Positions 15,480 to 29,238 of a stretch of 64,000 bases of DNA are shown in pieces. The position numbers and the translations under genes are program-made. The notes under the pieces were generated by a model. It made no database searches. It had not been told where the DNA came from and was given only the letters and a program-made list of their open reading frames with translations. Source of the stretch: Synaphobranchus kaupii (Eukaryota > Chordata > Actinopteri > Anguilliformes > Synaphobranchidae); assembly GCA_029718625.1 (NCBI GenBank), contig CM056379.1, positions 58,803,626 to 58,867,625 of the forward strand, written 5' to 3'. Every line of letters begins with the position of its first letter. Positions within the stretch are counted from its first letter, which is position 1.

Positions 15480-18400
15480 CTGGAGGCCGTGTGGCAATTT
15501 ATTATATAAATATTCCCGTCAAGAAAGAGACATTTCAGTCATATTGCATTGTCACAAAAACTGACTCCAGAGTAACAGGAGTTTGTCTCCTCCCCCACCA
15601 GCTACATGCATTGTAGGGCATTACAGAGAAATTCACTAAATATTAATGTGTGAAGATGCATTCTTGCTGCAGGACCTGGCGTACAACTCCTGTTCGAGCA
15701 GCATTCCTTGTTCCGAACAGAGGCACCTGCTTGGTGTTGCCTTAAAGGCAGAACTTACTGGAAAACTGAGGGGAAAGTGAATCAAGAGGAGGCAACCCAG
15801 AAATTATACATCCGTGCTTTATCAGTCAATAAAAATAGTTTGCAACAGGGCAACAGTCAGCTTAAACTCGGTTTTTAAAGTTTTATTTTTTGTTGTAAGC
15901 ATTGAGTAAGTTTGTGATCACTGAAACTTCTATTGCATATTTTTACTGTATATTTCCCGGTGACTTTGTTTTAATGGTTTTGCGTGCAGTAGCACTGTAT
16001 CTGTGTGTGTCTATGTTTCTTAGTTTGTCATTATTTGAATATTTATTTACCTGGTGTTGTGTGTATGTGTACATTTTACTCTTCATGTCATCGTATTTCA
16101 GAACAGTCTCATCAGTGTATGCATGGCTGTGTTGGCATGACAACACGCTAGGGCACACTTATTCCTCTCCTTGGTGGTCCAGGGATGGACTGTAATCTCA
16201 TTTCCCACAGTGCTGTGTAGCTGTGGGTTTGCAGTGCTATTTTTATCAAGGGACTGCAGATTGATGCAACGTGATGAAGGCCAGGAGGCAATGAGTGGGT
16301 GGGTATTCACTAACCCCCACCCCCCGAGCCCCCATTCCTGCCCTACAGTGTCCTCTTTGTCAATAGCCCCTCTTGTGGTCACTCAAACTGACAGGAACTA
16401 AACCACTCCATGGAAGGAACTTTAGCAATGGTCAATTTGGAGCATTAAAAAAAAAAACTGGTCTGAGTGTTTAGAGTAGTTTGTCTTCCTGGTCAGACTG
16501 GATGACAGGCACCTATTTGTCAAAGGTGATGCTGTCACGACTGTGGAGCGGGTAACAAAAATGTTTTATATCTGCCTTAAGAGGGAGGTGAGAGGGCAAA
16601 CTAGAAGTTAACAGAGATGCCGTGTTCACATACAGATTTTCCATTGGCCCAAAAGTAACTGATTTTAAACAGACTATCGCTGTTTATAGCTGAAGTTTCT
16701 TGTCATTTCTCTTCCTGAACCTGAATATGCACTACTTTTCTTACATATCTGCAATCTATAAAACATTCTTATTTCTGCTTTTCCTTACAGTGTTGTCATC
16801 TCCAACATTGAGCATAATTAATCTTGCTTGTTAGCTAGCTTCACTAAGCACAAGCCTTTTAAAAATGCCTCAAAAAGATTGCCTTGAAGCGTGCGTGAGT
16901 GGAAGCTCATTAAAAATATCAGGGCAGTGGGCATGATGTGCAAGAGCCAAAAACATGCAGGATGATATGAAAAGCGCACACAGTCACATGGGTCTGTCAG
17001 TAATAAAGGTATGCTGTTGTACTGTTATGCTGTTGTACATGAATTTACAAGGTGTATTAGTTGAATATTGGGTGTTACACGTCAGACAGTAGTAAAATTG
17101 AGCAAGTACCTTCCGCAGAAATAGCTGCTCAGAGTTTTAACCTGCCTATGTAGGTAGTGATAGATAGTGAATGATGCTATATGAACCACTATATTGGGCA
17201 AGTAGCCCTATCACTAAGCCCTGTTTGGAATGAGCTGGAAGGAATTGACAGGTCTCGGGCTGCAAACTGCCGCAACCTGTTTCTAAAATCTGTTTTCGTA
17301 AATTGTTGTGTCCATAATTTCTTTGTCTCCCCAACTTCTCAGGTGAACATTTGTCTTCCTGTGTGTCGACAGCTTGCGGCAGCCCTTTGGCCGTGTTACC
17401 ATCAGTACTAACCTGGTCCCCTCTAGATGGCAGGGAGACAGTTGGGAAATATCCCGCTCTGTCAATCGAGTGCTGGACATGCCAGCGGAGACAGTTCCAG
17501 CCACAACCCCGGCGTATTCCTTCCTGATTCGCCTGTACTTTGTATTCAGGGTCACGGATCTCATTTCAGGGACAATATTTCAAGCAGCCAACAGAAGGGA
17601 GATTAAATTGAAGACTTGGCTCGATTTCTGGGAGGGGGGGGGGGGAGGAGATGGTAAGAAGGACAGTGCAGGCAGTGGTTGGAGGGCAGGTGTTGATGAT
17701 TTACCTGACATGTCAAAGTAAAATGAAACAGTGGCACATGCATTAATCACCCGCCCACGTACCTTCTCTAAATGTCAGCCTTATCTGTACATGATTACCA
17801 TTAGCACAATGGTTTCCCCCAGCATGTCTGTGTTCTTGGGGCTTTGCTTTTGTTTGCTTATTTGTATATTTGTTTGTGGCAGTTCATATATGACGCGATT
17901 TTCCGCACGCAGTCCGGCTCATAAACTATCCCCATTCTTCAGACGTCGTACGGGAATGCTGGGTATGACCTACGGCTGATACCTGTCCCTTTTCACCGTG
18001 CGCCCCAAGGCTTGACAATGCTGTACCCATGTCGAAGACACAAAACACGGGATCGCATGTTGTGGAGCTGTCTTTTGGCAGCTGACAAATCGGCCAGTGA
18101 GTGATGCCGGATTTATAATGTGTGCAAGACATATCGTGTGCAAAGAAAGCAGTGTAAGGGGCAGAGGTGAGCTGCAGTCAGGCTGTTTGCAAAGTGTTGG
18201 TTCAAATATTTGCAGAGCTCTTGACAGAGGCAACGGCAAAGGTCAGAGCTGGTCAGAAGCCTGGCGTTGTCACCTGGAGACTCCGTCTCCAGAGAGCTGT
18301 TAAAGCATTTTAATATGACCGAATCCAAAGTTCACATGTGGAAATCTGTTCATTGTTGCTATGGTTTTCTTATTGTGTCTTTCACCAGAACCGAAAGAGG

Positions 18401-18743
18401 GGTATGTATCAGGAATCAAACCTCGTTGAGTGATTGTTTAGCAAGGAGGAATGTGTGTGGCAAATCAGGAGTGGTGTGAGAAAACACCAATGATTATGCA
18501 ATGGAATGTGATATCATTTTATTTTAAACACAAAAAAAATAATCTTTGCATGGAATGGTTGTAAGGTGTCAGTGTTGTGTTTCCTTTAATCTGCTAATAC
18601 AAGCTGGATAGATTACTTGAAAGAAATTGGCCTGTCCCCATAGGGAACATGGACTAGAAGCAGGCATAGTTGAGGCTATTTTTCTTCTCATATTTTACCA
18701 TAAATCCCGGAGTTTGTTAAATAGGTAATCTTTTTATCTAGGT
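15480..18743. other. Non-coding; no gene or repeat recognised
   Basis: This stretch is more mixed in composition than its surroundings, with small open frames near 17280-17720 and 17970-18300, none with recognisable motifs. A G run occurs near 17634-17646. I cannot exclude a regulatory role or unrecognised exons. Confidence 0.4.
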
Positions 18744-18959
18744 CCTGGGTTTTCAACAGGGGATCTATGGACCCCTGGGGTCCTTGAAGGTACTGTAAGG
18801 GGTCCCTGGCCAGACTTGATATGCAATGACTATGGCCAGATATTTCAAAATATAAACGCTTTTTTTAAATATAACCTTTTTTACCTCATGATGGCGGTCC
18901 CCTGGATGCCTTTGAGCCTGGGTGGGGGTCCATGGATCAGAATATGTTGAAAACTGGTT
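18744..18959. mobile_element. 216-bp hAT-like MITE
   Basis: The ends GGTTTTCAAC/GTTGAAAACC are inverted repeats. The element is flanked by a perfect 8-bp direct repeat ATCTAGGT (18736-18743 and 18960-18967). An 8-bp target duplication is the hAT signature. The interior is non-coding and rich in GGGGTCC-type sequence. Confidence 0.8.
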
Positions 18960-19611
18960 ATCTAGGTGGCAAAATATGGTTTGGTAACCCAGAAATGTGA
19001 AGAATTAAAAAAATTCAAATTCAGCTTTCTTGTTATGTGCCAGGCCGAGAAAGATCAACAGAAAAGAAAAACATGTTCACACTAAGATCCACCTCTCTCC
19101 TTGGTGGTTTTATGTGTTCAGTGGCAAAATACTTTAAGCTGGACAGCATGTGTTTCGCCTCAGTGAAATGCACTGCAGGGGACAAGGGATTTCTTTATTT
19201 AGAATATTATACTGGCGTTCATAAATTCTTGTCTTCAACACTCTCCATGTTTTTCTTATGAACACACTTGACTAAACTGGTGAATATACTATTGTTGGTT
19301 TGTTCAACTATTACACATATTGATAAAGGAGCCTTTGTACATTCATGGTGATATAATGCTGATCACCTGATCACTAACACTTGTGTTCTCCACTTTTGAA
19401 AGGAGCTAAGAGTGTTTGCTAAGTGACTCCTGTAATGTAATGTAAATTAATTGTGCTGGTGTTGTTGCATGTTATTTTTTCTTTAATTTTGAAGAGTTCA
19501 CTTGTTTGCGGATGGTTGCATGTTGTGCACATATAAGTGAAGTTGCCTGGAGCGTAGTTGCCACAAAGTAGTGAACATTCAAGGCATCATCATTTCGTTG
19601 ATGATATTAAA

Positions 19612-20722
19612 GGGCCGGGTTTACTAAGGGAAACAGTCGCAGCGCAAAACATTCGCTATATTGTGGCTCTGTTGCGGTCGCATATACTGACACATTAACG
19701 ACCAATTTACTATAACTGGTCCGAATTAAGCAATCAAAGAAATTAAATGCCCTCATTCACAATTTTGCGTTTGGAGACACCTATAAATATGCGTTAGGAG
19801 ACATGTATAACAATGAAAAATAAAAATAAGATTTACGAGGTAGGCTACACAACGCTGTATTACGGCATACACCAATGGAGAGGAGAACATTTTGGAATGA
19901 CATCACATAAAAAATACATTTATGTACATTTGAGGATGTAAAGAAAAGATGGCACGATTTTAGAAAAAACCTTCCTACAACATAATGTGGGGAAATGAGA
20001 TATGTGGTTGTCCAACTAAGTAAGAATATTAACACAGATATTCACAATTCATTATACCTACTGACCGCACAAGTACAACATTTGTGTACATTGTTTAAAT
20101 TCAGACGTGCGTTTTTATACTGCTAGCTGATGACTGCAATAGAAGTCTTGTGTCCTTTTAATAAAACAAATAGGCTATAATTTCGTATTATATCTGAAAA
20201 TAAATGAGAAGTGATTAGTAGAAGCATGTGTGATACATTTTAAATTCTGTCTCATTTCGAGTACTATACATTAGAGGATTTATTTGTTCTGCTGAGGACG
20301 TGCGTATACAGCCCCACACCTTTCTCCAGCATCCTGTGTGTGAGCAATAGGCTATATCAACCTATAGATCATATCAATTACCGCCTGCTTCCAGGAGTTC
20401 TCAAAATTCCCACGCAAAGAGGAGTCGCAATTACTGCATGCTTTAGTAAATCAGACGGAATACTTAATTGGCCTAGTTTGCATAATCTCCACCCTGTTTT
20501 AGCGTGTTCACTCCAGATATCCATATGCATGAACACATTTAGCTATGCATCAAAATGTAGTATCTAGCTGTAAAGTCGCAGAGTGAATACCCGCAAATTA
20601 CATCCTAATAGTGATTTTGACCCATTGCGACCGTTTAGTAAATCCGACGTTGATATTGTGACCTTGTAGCGACTACTTTAGCATCGGAAAAAGTGGCCGC
20701 AATCCTTTAGTAAATCCGTGTT
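19612..20722 (+). mobile_element. PIF/Harbinger-like MITE, copy 1
   Basis: Begins GGGCCGGGTTTACTAAG at about 19612 and ends with TTTAGTAAATCC near 20718. Its interior is a reverse-orientation match to the split copy at 29229-33073 (for instance AGAAATTAAATGCC, GTCGCAGCGCAAAACATTCG, CACTATTAGGATGTAAT-type blocks). Internal repeats of TTTAGTAAATC occur in the right half. No transposase frame. The right end is diverged, so that boundary is approximate. Confidence 0.65.
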
Positions 20723-20894
20723 TTGCATGCAATTCATGACCCTGACAAAGATCCTAGTAGGGGTTTAACATTTTCTAAAACCATTAATCTACCAGTTATC
20801 AAACTTGTCCATGTAACATTCTTGAATAGCAACACGCTACCGTGGAAGCTCTTCAGATTGGGTTGGGGTGGAGTATGCTTGGCTTTGAGGCTGT

Positions 20895-21300
20895 CAAGCC
20901 CTTACATATACCTACAGGGACGCGTCAAGCGTCGTGACCCAAATAGAGACGCACAGAGAGCACGGCTGCCTCTCCCAGCAGTCCCCATGGCACCACGGAC
21001 GAGTGGCAGACAGACGCAGTGGCGCACGCCGCCTCTCCCGCTGGCCCTTGGGGCCCAGCTCACAACCGGGAAAGGGGTGGGCAGAGGAAAGCGTAGCACC
21101 AACAGGAACAGCCTGCCAGGCTGGGTTAGCGTCAACAGCTGTCGCTGTGCCCAGCTGGTCACTTCTGCGCTTCTGCCGAGCGGATTCATGACACAGGAAT
21201 TGGCCGGTTGTGAGCCCACTGTGGCCAGAGAGCTCAGGGAGATGATGCTGAACCTGTGGGAAGCCTGATCGTATGACTTCCCAGATAACCTCAAGTAAGT
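20895..21300 (+). other. GC-rich open segment with splice-like ends (possible exon)
   Basis: A polypyrimidine-poor but usable acceptor (TATACCTACAG|GGACGCG) precedes about 370 bp of GC-rich sequence that is open in two plus frames and one minus frame. AAGTAAGT lies just after the last stop, near 21295. No domain or family is recognised. It may be an unannotated exon, a pseudogene piece or an old GC-rich repeat; I have no way to choose. Confidence 0.2.
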
Positions 21301-21884
21301 TCTCCGTGTCTGCACTTCCTTTGGGCCTACATTTGGATATTAAAGGCTTGTTAATTCCTTTAATGCCTCACATGTTACTGGCATTAGCAGACAAATTACT
21401 GAGGAGAACCAGAGTTATTGATCCATTCTTCCCTGGCCTCCTCCATAAACAGGTGGCTCTGCAGGGATACATGCTAATTGCTTCTTAATGTTGGTAACTG
21501 AAGTTTCTTTTGAGACTATTTAGCCATTTTAAGGCATCTTCCCACTCCCAGTGGAGGAATGAGCTTCTTAGCTTTCTCAAGACAGTAGAGTCAATCACCA
21601 GCATATGTTTCCTCTATCTGCATTTGGACTTGTGATGGAAATAGGGAGGATGGGACAACTTGGTACTATCCAACTAATATAACTACAGTTAATGAAACTA
21701 GTTTTATGGCAAGGCATGAACTGTAACCAATGTCCAAATATGGCTTCTTACATCATGTACAACATGAGGACTCAGAGCTAAACCTTCAGTAGCCGAGTTT
21801 TATGATTGATGAAATGTGCATGGATAATATGTATAGACAAATGAGCACAGACTCACTGAAATTGGTGAAGACCACATTTATATA

Positions 21885-22269
21885 CAGTGCAGTCAGTAAG
21901 TATTTGGGCAGTGACATAATTTTTGTTGTTTTGGCTCTGTACTCCAGCACATTGGATTTGAAATGAACCAGTGACTATGAGGTCAAAGTGCAGACTTTCA
22001 GCTTTAATTTGAGGGTTTTTACATCCATATCAGGTGAACCGTGTAGCAATTGTAGCCATTTTTATGCATGGTCCCCCCATTTTAAGGGACCAAAAGTAGA
22101 CATAAATTAACATAAACTTAAATAAAGTCATCATACTTAATATTTGGTTGCATATCCTTTGCATGCCATGACTTCCTGATGTCTGTGACCCAACAACATC
22201 AAAAGACTCTTGATACCTTCTTTCCAGGTACTCTTACAAGCAATACTATAACCTCTGCATTTGAATGGA
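21885..22269. mobile_element. 5' half of a Tc1 element of the GTAAGTATTTGGGCAGTG family
   Basis: It starts CAGTGCAGTCAGTAAGTATT after TA. It is collinear with the left side of the element at 48849 (CCAGCACATTGGATTTGAAA, CAGACTTTCAGCTTTAATTT) and continues into the palindromic core (TATTTGGTTGCATATCC, CAACAACATCAAAAGACTC). It stops abruptly at an ATT microsatellite; the right half is missing. Confidence 0.8.
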
Positions 22270-22313
22270 TTATTATTATTATTTGAGTGTATTATTATTA
22301 TTATTATTATTAT
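22270..22313. repeat. (ATT)n microsatellite
   Basis: Two runs of ATT repeats separated by TTGAGTGT, located where the Tc1/core sequence breaks off. Confidence 0.9.
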
Positions 22314-22319
22314 AGAGCT

Positions 22320-23620
22320 GATCTATGCCAAATCCATTTTAAATGACTTGAGAATCTGCTGTACAAGCCAAGCTTGAATTCTAAACCCTTGCTGCGGTAT
22401 TAGCGAGATGGGCATTTGCTGTGAGGCTGTCTCAATGGTGATATGATGGATCCGAAACAGGGGTGAAGAAAGACATAGGGCAAAAATATAACTGTGAGGG
22501 AATGTACCACTCCATTAACTTTGAGACTGGTGTGATGCAGCCTAGATTAAACAAAAAAATCAATGTGCCAGAATGTATGGGTTCTGAGGTAAATTCGTTT
22601 CTCACACGGAGAGGGACCTATGTACCAAATTTTGTAACTGTCAAACAATGCGTGGGGGCTCCTGAAAGGCAAAATTCTTTTCACGTGCACAATAGTGCAA
22701 CCAGGTGGCCAAACTGTGTAATACTTTAACTGAGGTAAGCGTTCAGCCATCCAAACAAGCCTAAAAAAGGGGCCCCTCCCAATTCTCTCTTGGGCCCTAT
22801 CCAATGACAGGGCCTCTGAAAGCTTTTCTGTTTTTCTGTAAAAGAAATTGTGCAAATCACTTTTAAATCTCACTTAAATCACTTTGGCATTTAAAGGATT
22901 CTGTTGTTTTCTTTTACTGTTGTGTTACTGCTCTGTGTAATTATCTTGAGAATAAAGCATAAAAGTGTAACCTTTAACAAAATCAGCTGGAAATTGATAA
23001 AAATGCACACAAATTTTTCTGTAATTTAACAATCCACATTTCTGTACAAGTTGCGAACAAAAAATGGAGTAAATGACAGACTGAGTAAATGACGGACAGT
23101 AAGTATAAGAGCCTACCACAGATGTGCCTTGTCTCTGAATTAAACAAATAACATCCCAGCATGTGATGGGTAAAACATGCTGGTCAGGCAGAGCTGGATA
23201 GCATAGCTCTTCTTATGTGATTGTTGGGGCTCATTTGGCAGGAGCTTTAGTAAACAAAGAGAGCTCCACTTGCTGATGTTTCACATGCAATAGTGTCTAA
23301 GTTGATGTCAGGGAAAAATATCAACAATTCAAACATCAAAAGCGGAAGTCAAAACAGGTGACCAATTGCACATCATACAACTACTAATTCCAATCAGCTT
23401 TGGAGACTTTGTGTCTTAGATTAAATTTCAGACAAATCTGAGTGTCTATAAACCACTGCCACTGACTGTGATGCAACCAAACTTGAAAACTGCTTGGTAC
23501 ATACAGGAATACTACACAATGCAGTGGTTTACATGCATGTCATGTATTAGCACAGCCATGCATGTCAACCACTGCATTCTGTGGCACAGCCAGTGACTCA
23601 TACAATCAAACTTGAAAACC
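22320..23620. other. Non-coding; nothing firmly recognised
   Basis: Contains a moderately GC-balanced stretch (22460-22830) that could be an old repeat and AT-rich sequence thereafter. CAATCAAACTTGAAAAC-type text is repeated around 23470 and 23605. No coding evidence. Confidence 0.35.
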
Positions 23621-23629
23621 ACTTGATGG

Positions 23630-23952
23630 TCCTGCCAGATCCGAGCATGGCCGGCGCCCTGTGGATGCAGCAATTGGCGGCAGCTTCCGGGTGGGGGGAG
23701 GGGCTCGGAGAGAATCGCTGCGCGCATAGCAGCCCTGGGCGGGCTGGAATCACGGTCAGGAGCTTGGAGGAGTTGCGCCCTGAAGAGGACGTGGTGCCCT
23801 CCCGTCCTATCGCCGGCTGACGGGGTTGTGTAGCGGTGATTCTCTAGCGGTTGCTACACGGGGGGAATTTAAATAGAATAGGGGTTCAATTGGCTACAAA
23901 ATTGGGAGAAAAATGGGGAAAAATCAGAAACAAATTTTTTTTTAAAAGAAAA
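23630..23952 (+). repeat. SINE-like retroposon with A-rich 3' tail
   Basis: A GC-rich 5' part is followed by GGGGTTCAATTGGCTACAAA, ATTGGGAGAAAAATGGGG and an A/T-rich tail, the usual ending of a fish SINE-like family. A short direct repeat (AACTTGAAAACCACTTGATG before it and AAAACCACTTGATGCATA after it) brackets the insert and looks like its target-site duplication. Confidence 0.6.
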
Positions 23953-24889
23953 AAGAAAACCACTTGATGCATATTGGCATGCTATAATATGAACCTTACT
24001 GTGTACCTTTTCAAACAATACCATACCCTTCAAAACATAATTTTCCAATGTTTTCCATTCTAATTCAAGAGAAATTCTTTCATACTTTCACTGCTTATAG
24101 CTTTATTGTTCTCATAATCATGTAAAAAACCTCTCTGTACTATAAGTGGAGCATTTACCTGTCATTTGAGGTTTTTCTCATTTGTAGCCAAATTTATTAT
24201 AAGGCCAGCTATTCATTAACAATCTCGGATGTCAGTGAAAGGAATTCATGCATTGGCACAATGCCACTGTGACAATGAAATTAATAAGAAATCCTAAATA
24301 AGGGCCTAAGTGTATCCATCTTTCATATATTTCATGCAGTTTATTGTTTTCTCATGTTTTTTAAGCCCTCATAATATTGTGATGGCCCTCGTAATATTTT
24401 ATGCCCTCATAATAAATATAATACCATGCAATATGTTTATGTAGATGTGAGAAAGTATGATAACATTATACAGGAAGCCTGGTTCATCGATGAATGAAAA
24501 TAAATAATCAGTGGAAACTGTCTTTGTCTCTGTCTCTTACCATAGTATGAGCAAAATACACAGGGCTTCCCTATCATTGCTGTTCTCCTGTTGTGAAATA
24601 TGAGGAATGATATACTGAAAATCAGGTTCAGCAGAAGATGTCTGTTGTAGATTGTATGTGTCCTAGCACTGAAGCAGAACCTGGTGCTTTTTGATACACC
24701 TGCACACTCTCAAAAAGGATGTGTTACCAGTTTTCTGTTACTGTCAACACATTTTGCATCAAAGTTATTACTTTTATGTTACTTTCTAACATCTTTTGTG
24801 TCAAAAGGTTAAAAGATGTTATGTGTTGTTTCTAAAACGTCTGTTTTGACAGTGTAGTCGTGCAGACATGGACTCAGTCCTTAACACTG

Positions 24890-25380
24890 GAGTCCTGTTC
24901 TCTTTCCATGCCCGCCGTCCTTCCGGATTGATACTGATCAATTCACAATCCCTTTAGACGCCCACAGTCCTCCGTTCCTCGCCGCGGCTTTACACCTGAA
25001 TGCAGCGCAGGCAGTGCGTCGTTTTCCCGGATGTGCCTGATAAACGAGACTTTCAAATTCTTGTGAGGAGAGAGCTTGATGCCATTTCACGGAGTGAGGA
25101 GACGAAGACCCTTGCGGTCGCCTCTGTCCTGCTCTTTTGTTCATTCGAACAATGACTGCCTTTCACACTTTTCTCCCACTCTGTATTAATGTTCCGTCGT
25201 ATCACTGCCTTTGCTGTCTTTTTTTTTTCCATCGGCGGATTGCCTGTCTGGTGAGATTGGGATCTCCTAGCATGCGTTATCGCCCAACCGCCATACTCTC
25301 GCCCCGGCAGCTCTCGCTCTGCCCCCTCCACCTCGAGCCGAGTCCAGTTGCACGCATACGGAGAAGAAGATAGAGATCTA
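24890..25380. promoter_or_regulatory. CpG-rich island of unknown gene association
   Basis: About 490 bp rich in CpG (GCCCGCCGTCC, CTCGCCGCGG, GTGCGTCGTTTTCCCGG, ACCGCCATACTCTCGCC) within AT-rich surroundings. It could be a promoter/5' exon of a gene lying outside or spanning this window. No start codon context or coding exon is convincing. Confidence 0.35.
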
Positions 25381-25399
25381 CGCTAAGCACCCATATGCA

Positions 25400-27032
25400 C
25401 ACTGCCACATGCAAAGGCTGTATTTATTGCTCTTTTAAAATAATTCTCTGTGAAATTTGTCATATATATCCTCATGCGATATCCTCCCATTTTCACCGTG
25501 AGCAACTTGGCTTCAAAGCTGCGACAAAAGCAATTTTCCCCAAGCCTTAAAGGCTCAGTGTGTGCTTTCCTCTCTTTCGACAGCTCTCGTTTATTCCGTT
25601 TTTTGTTCACACTACACAACCTCTCATTTATGATGATTCCTGGATTATTTCTACCTGTACGATAATTATTACTCCCAATAAAATACATCCTCAAAAACTC
25701 CGACTCGTGAATCTAAAGTGCAGTGTTTCACAAGCCTAATTCATAGACTGAGAGTGGATAATGAACAACTTTCATAAAGTGAAGCATATGCTTGCATCTA
25801 TCCTGGTGGCCTTCCAGCAGAGCCTGGGGAATTACCTTGGCAGTGCCGATGTGTTTTTTTCCTCCCCTCTGTGTAGTGATTTCCGTAACGCTCAGTTAAT
25901 TTCTCTCAGTGAAAGAGAGCTTGTTTGCGCCGCTTGTAAGGTCCTCAGCCTACATCTCACTCTGTGACTCAAAGCACCCTCCCTAATTAGTCAGAATTAA
26001 GACAAATGCCTGGACCTCACACGATCAATTGGTATTGAGCGAACCTATGCTCACCCCTACCGGGAGGGCCTGCACAGCCGGCAGATCATTTATATCAATT
26101 GCTCTGTTTCTCTTTCCCTTTCCCCTCGCCTCTTCGGTCTCTAACAAAGGGAGAATGTGCCCTGTTTGCAGATGTCTGAAGCAGAAGAGATGCTACTGTG
26201 TCTTTCATTATGCCATAGTATTAGTGTTTCTTCTACGGTTGCCAGTGTATGAATCTGAATTATGACGTGACGTGGCAGATACTGAGGACCTTTTCTGTGT
26301 GTGACTGTTTGTGACCTTTTAGATAAGATGCTTTTCAGCCCTGTCCCATGTTTTTCTTCGTCTTTTCAGAATATTTTCTCACCCCTCTGGCCTGATATCA
26401 ACCAGCTGCAGAACAGTATGTTTGTAGTATCAGCTTAGCTCATGTGGTCAAAAACAAATGAAGTCCAGAACTTCTTACTTCCACCTTCCCTCCGTATTGA
26501 CTTTCCAGTACATTGTCCATGCTGCATCAAGTTTCGGAGATGGCTCAGGAAATAAAATATCATTCCCAGGGCCATGAGACAGACTGTCCTCAAAGCAGGC
26601 AGTCAGGCTGAAAGACCTGAGACAGTTATGACTGACACTGGAGTATAGCCAACCCAAGTGTACCCTTCTTTGATGAAATGGGTGCAGTGATGAAGAGACA
26701 GGAGCAGATAGAGAAAATATACAGAATGTGGAAAAGGCCAGCAGCACAGCAGTTTGTGTATCAAGGGTACAGTAGAATCAGCTGGTCTGTTCTACATGTT
26801 ACACAGTTCTCTTTTTGCAAATAAGCCCCTTACTTTGATCTGCACTGTATACTATCTTCTTACTCCAGCCAGAAGGAAAACAGAGCCAGGCAAACTAACA
26901 AAGAAGGTATGTATTCTGCTACAAAGGGCTAAGGGGCCCAAAATCGGTGTCTGTGTTGGGTCCAGATACTAGTGGTGCTTTCTGGAGACATGCCCTCTGC
27001 TTGGTCCTTAAAGTCAACAGGAGGCATCCTGG

Positions 27033-27033
<1 letters not shown>
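25400..27033. other. Non-coding; no gene recognised
   Basis: Moderately complex sequence with several short frames lacking any motif. No repeat ends identified. Confidence 0.35.
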
Positions 27034-27092
<59 letters not shown>

Positions 27093-27114
27093 ATGTGTGC
27101 GTGCGTGCGTGCAC
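27034..27114. repeat. (GT)n microsatellite with GTGC tail
   Basis: About 29 GT units at 27034-27091, followed by GCATGTGTGCGTGCGTGCGT. Open frames running through it on both strands are low-complexity artefacts. Confidence 0.97.
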
Positions 27115-27119
27115 AGGCC

Positions 27120-29228
27120 TATCATTGCCATGACTCCTCCTGTTAGCCAGACAAGGCCGATAGGCTTTGGTCCTCCACAGCTCTGTGCCTGCCACACTCG
27201 CCTGCCGGCCCATGCCCTGCGGACTCTTAACTATGCTTAGTTGAGGATGAGAATTGAAAGTCAGGGACCCAGATACCCTCATGAAAGCCACTCTGTCCTT
27301 TCATCCTCCAGTCCCTTTGGTCAAAATGAGGCTGAGGGTTTCTCAAGCTGCTCCTCTCCACTGTTAAAATATGCTATTTAAATGTTGCTTAAATTAAGCG
27401 TGAGCATGCATCGTGAATCCCTGTCGCCTCCCTAGAGTCTGAAGGGCTGCTCTGTTGGGAAGATTAATCAGTGGGAGGCAGATCAGGACATACTTAAAAG
27501 ACACACTGAATCCTAAGCCACTTAATGGTGCCTTCCTTACTATACTATTTTCTAATGATGCAGCTGGAAGAAAAAGGTTGTGCACTGAAAAATACTGGTT
27601 GGAGGCCTATGATTGGATCTTGGTTTGTGTTGATTGTGCTAGCTACCCAATCTCCATTTTTATCTACTATTTGATATAAGAAAACATCAAATTATTTCCA
27701 CTCATAGTGAATTCTCCAATTGTATTGTGTTCTTATCCAAAAGTAATAAATTCACTTTGATAGTGTTGTTTTTTTCATGGGATTATTCATTTACATATTA
27801 GATAAGTACTGCATGTAGAAAAGTAGAGGAGCATGTTTAGACTGCATGTTAAGGCTGCCGACTGATTAGTTGCTCACTCTGTAATAATAAAATCAGTATT
27901 ATCAAGCTGGAAACCATATATTAAAAGAAGGCATAAAATTCAAGATATTCATTGATGTTTCACTCAGGAAATGTAAGATGTTTCTTACTATCCTGCTTTC
28001 CTTTATAATCACCTCACTTAAGATTCAATATTATTTACAGTTGTTGCTGTGTGCATTGTACAAATCTCAATTTGATGAGGGCTGTTGATTAATTGACTGA
28101 ATAAATAAATTGCGTTGACCTCAAGAGAAATTTCCCCTTTACAGGCTAAGGTTGAGGTGCTTTTGTGTTTGTGTTTTTTTGCATCCATAATACAATTTGA
28201 TGGAGAAACCACTCATGTATTAATGTAGTGGGAGAAATTAAAATATACTTACAATTTGACAATAAAAATATATAATTACAATCTTCTTTTTAGATAACAG
28301 AAATTTGTGATTTATTTTGATTTTCAAATATTGTATGTAATTCCTTCAAATCAAAGAAATAATACGAACACTGTGTGTTGGTGAGACCAGTGGCACAGTA
28401 CACACTGCTCTGGGAAAAAAAGACTGTCTTGGTTCTTGGTCCCTTTGAAAACAATCCAACGTAAAGAGAAATATGGTGGCATTTCACCTTATTAACTGTT
28501 GCCCAAATTAGGCAATTTTCACCAAGTATCTACTAGTCTTATTTAAGTGTCAATCTTAAAAAATATTCACTGCACGTCCATGGTTTAAAGTTTGAATTGA
28601 AGAAGAGAGGGTTGTATCATTCAGAAATTTGCAACAGAATACATTTATGTCCAAATCGTCACATACAGTATATACATAATACGCATAAAATACGTAGCCT
28701 AATGTTTTTAAATTTGTTTAAAAAAAACATACAAAAGCATGTATGTTTTTCCATAACAGCAATGTAATTACAGCCCTAAGTGCGATAGGTGGTCAACTGT
28801 GGAAATATTGACTGTACAGGCCTTTGGCGAAATGTAACAAGATAAACTCTTCTTGATAGAGTTAATCAAAAAACAGTTGTAGCTTCATAACCAGGTAGGA
28901 TATTTGGTTTCTTAAACATAATTATTGGAGAGATTTTGTAGAAAGAAATTAGGTGTCTTCTAGACGTGGACAGGTAGGTCAAAAGTTTCAACACAAATTG
29001 ACTCTATGCTTACCAGACAACCATAATTACCTATAATGAATAGCAGCTAGGTTGCTTTATTGATAATGTTACTTAATTTGGCCACTAGTTCTTGGAAGAA
29101 GGAAATCAAATTACGTTTTATGTCATATTGATCGTGTTAGCTTGAACTGGCTATGTGGCTATAAGTTAACACGCATACCAGCTGTAGCCAGATAATGCCT
29201 GGTTACAGACTAATGCTACACAAACTCA
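27120..29228. other. Non-coding; no gene recognised
   Basis: AT-rich sequence with no recognisable exon, RNA gene or transposon end. Confidence 0.35.
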
Positions 29229-29238
29229 GGGCCGGATT

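Noticed and set aside
26919..27291. Frames with HTHTHT or CVCVCV runs
   Set aside because: Translation of the (GT)n microsatellite.
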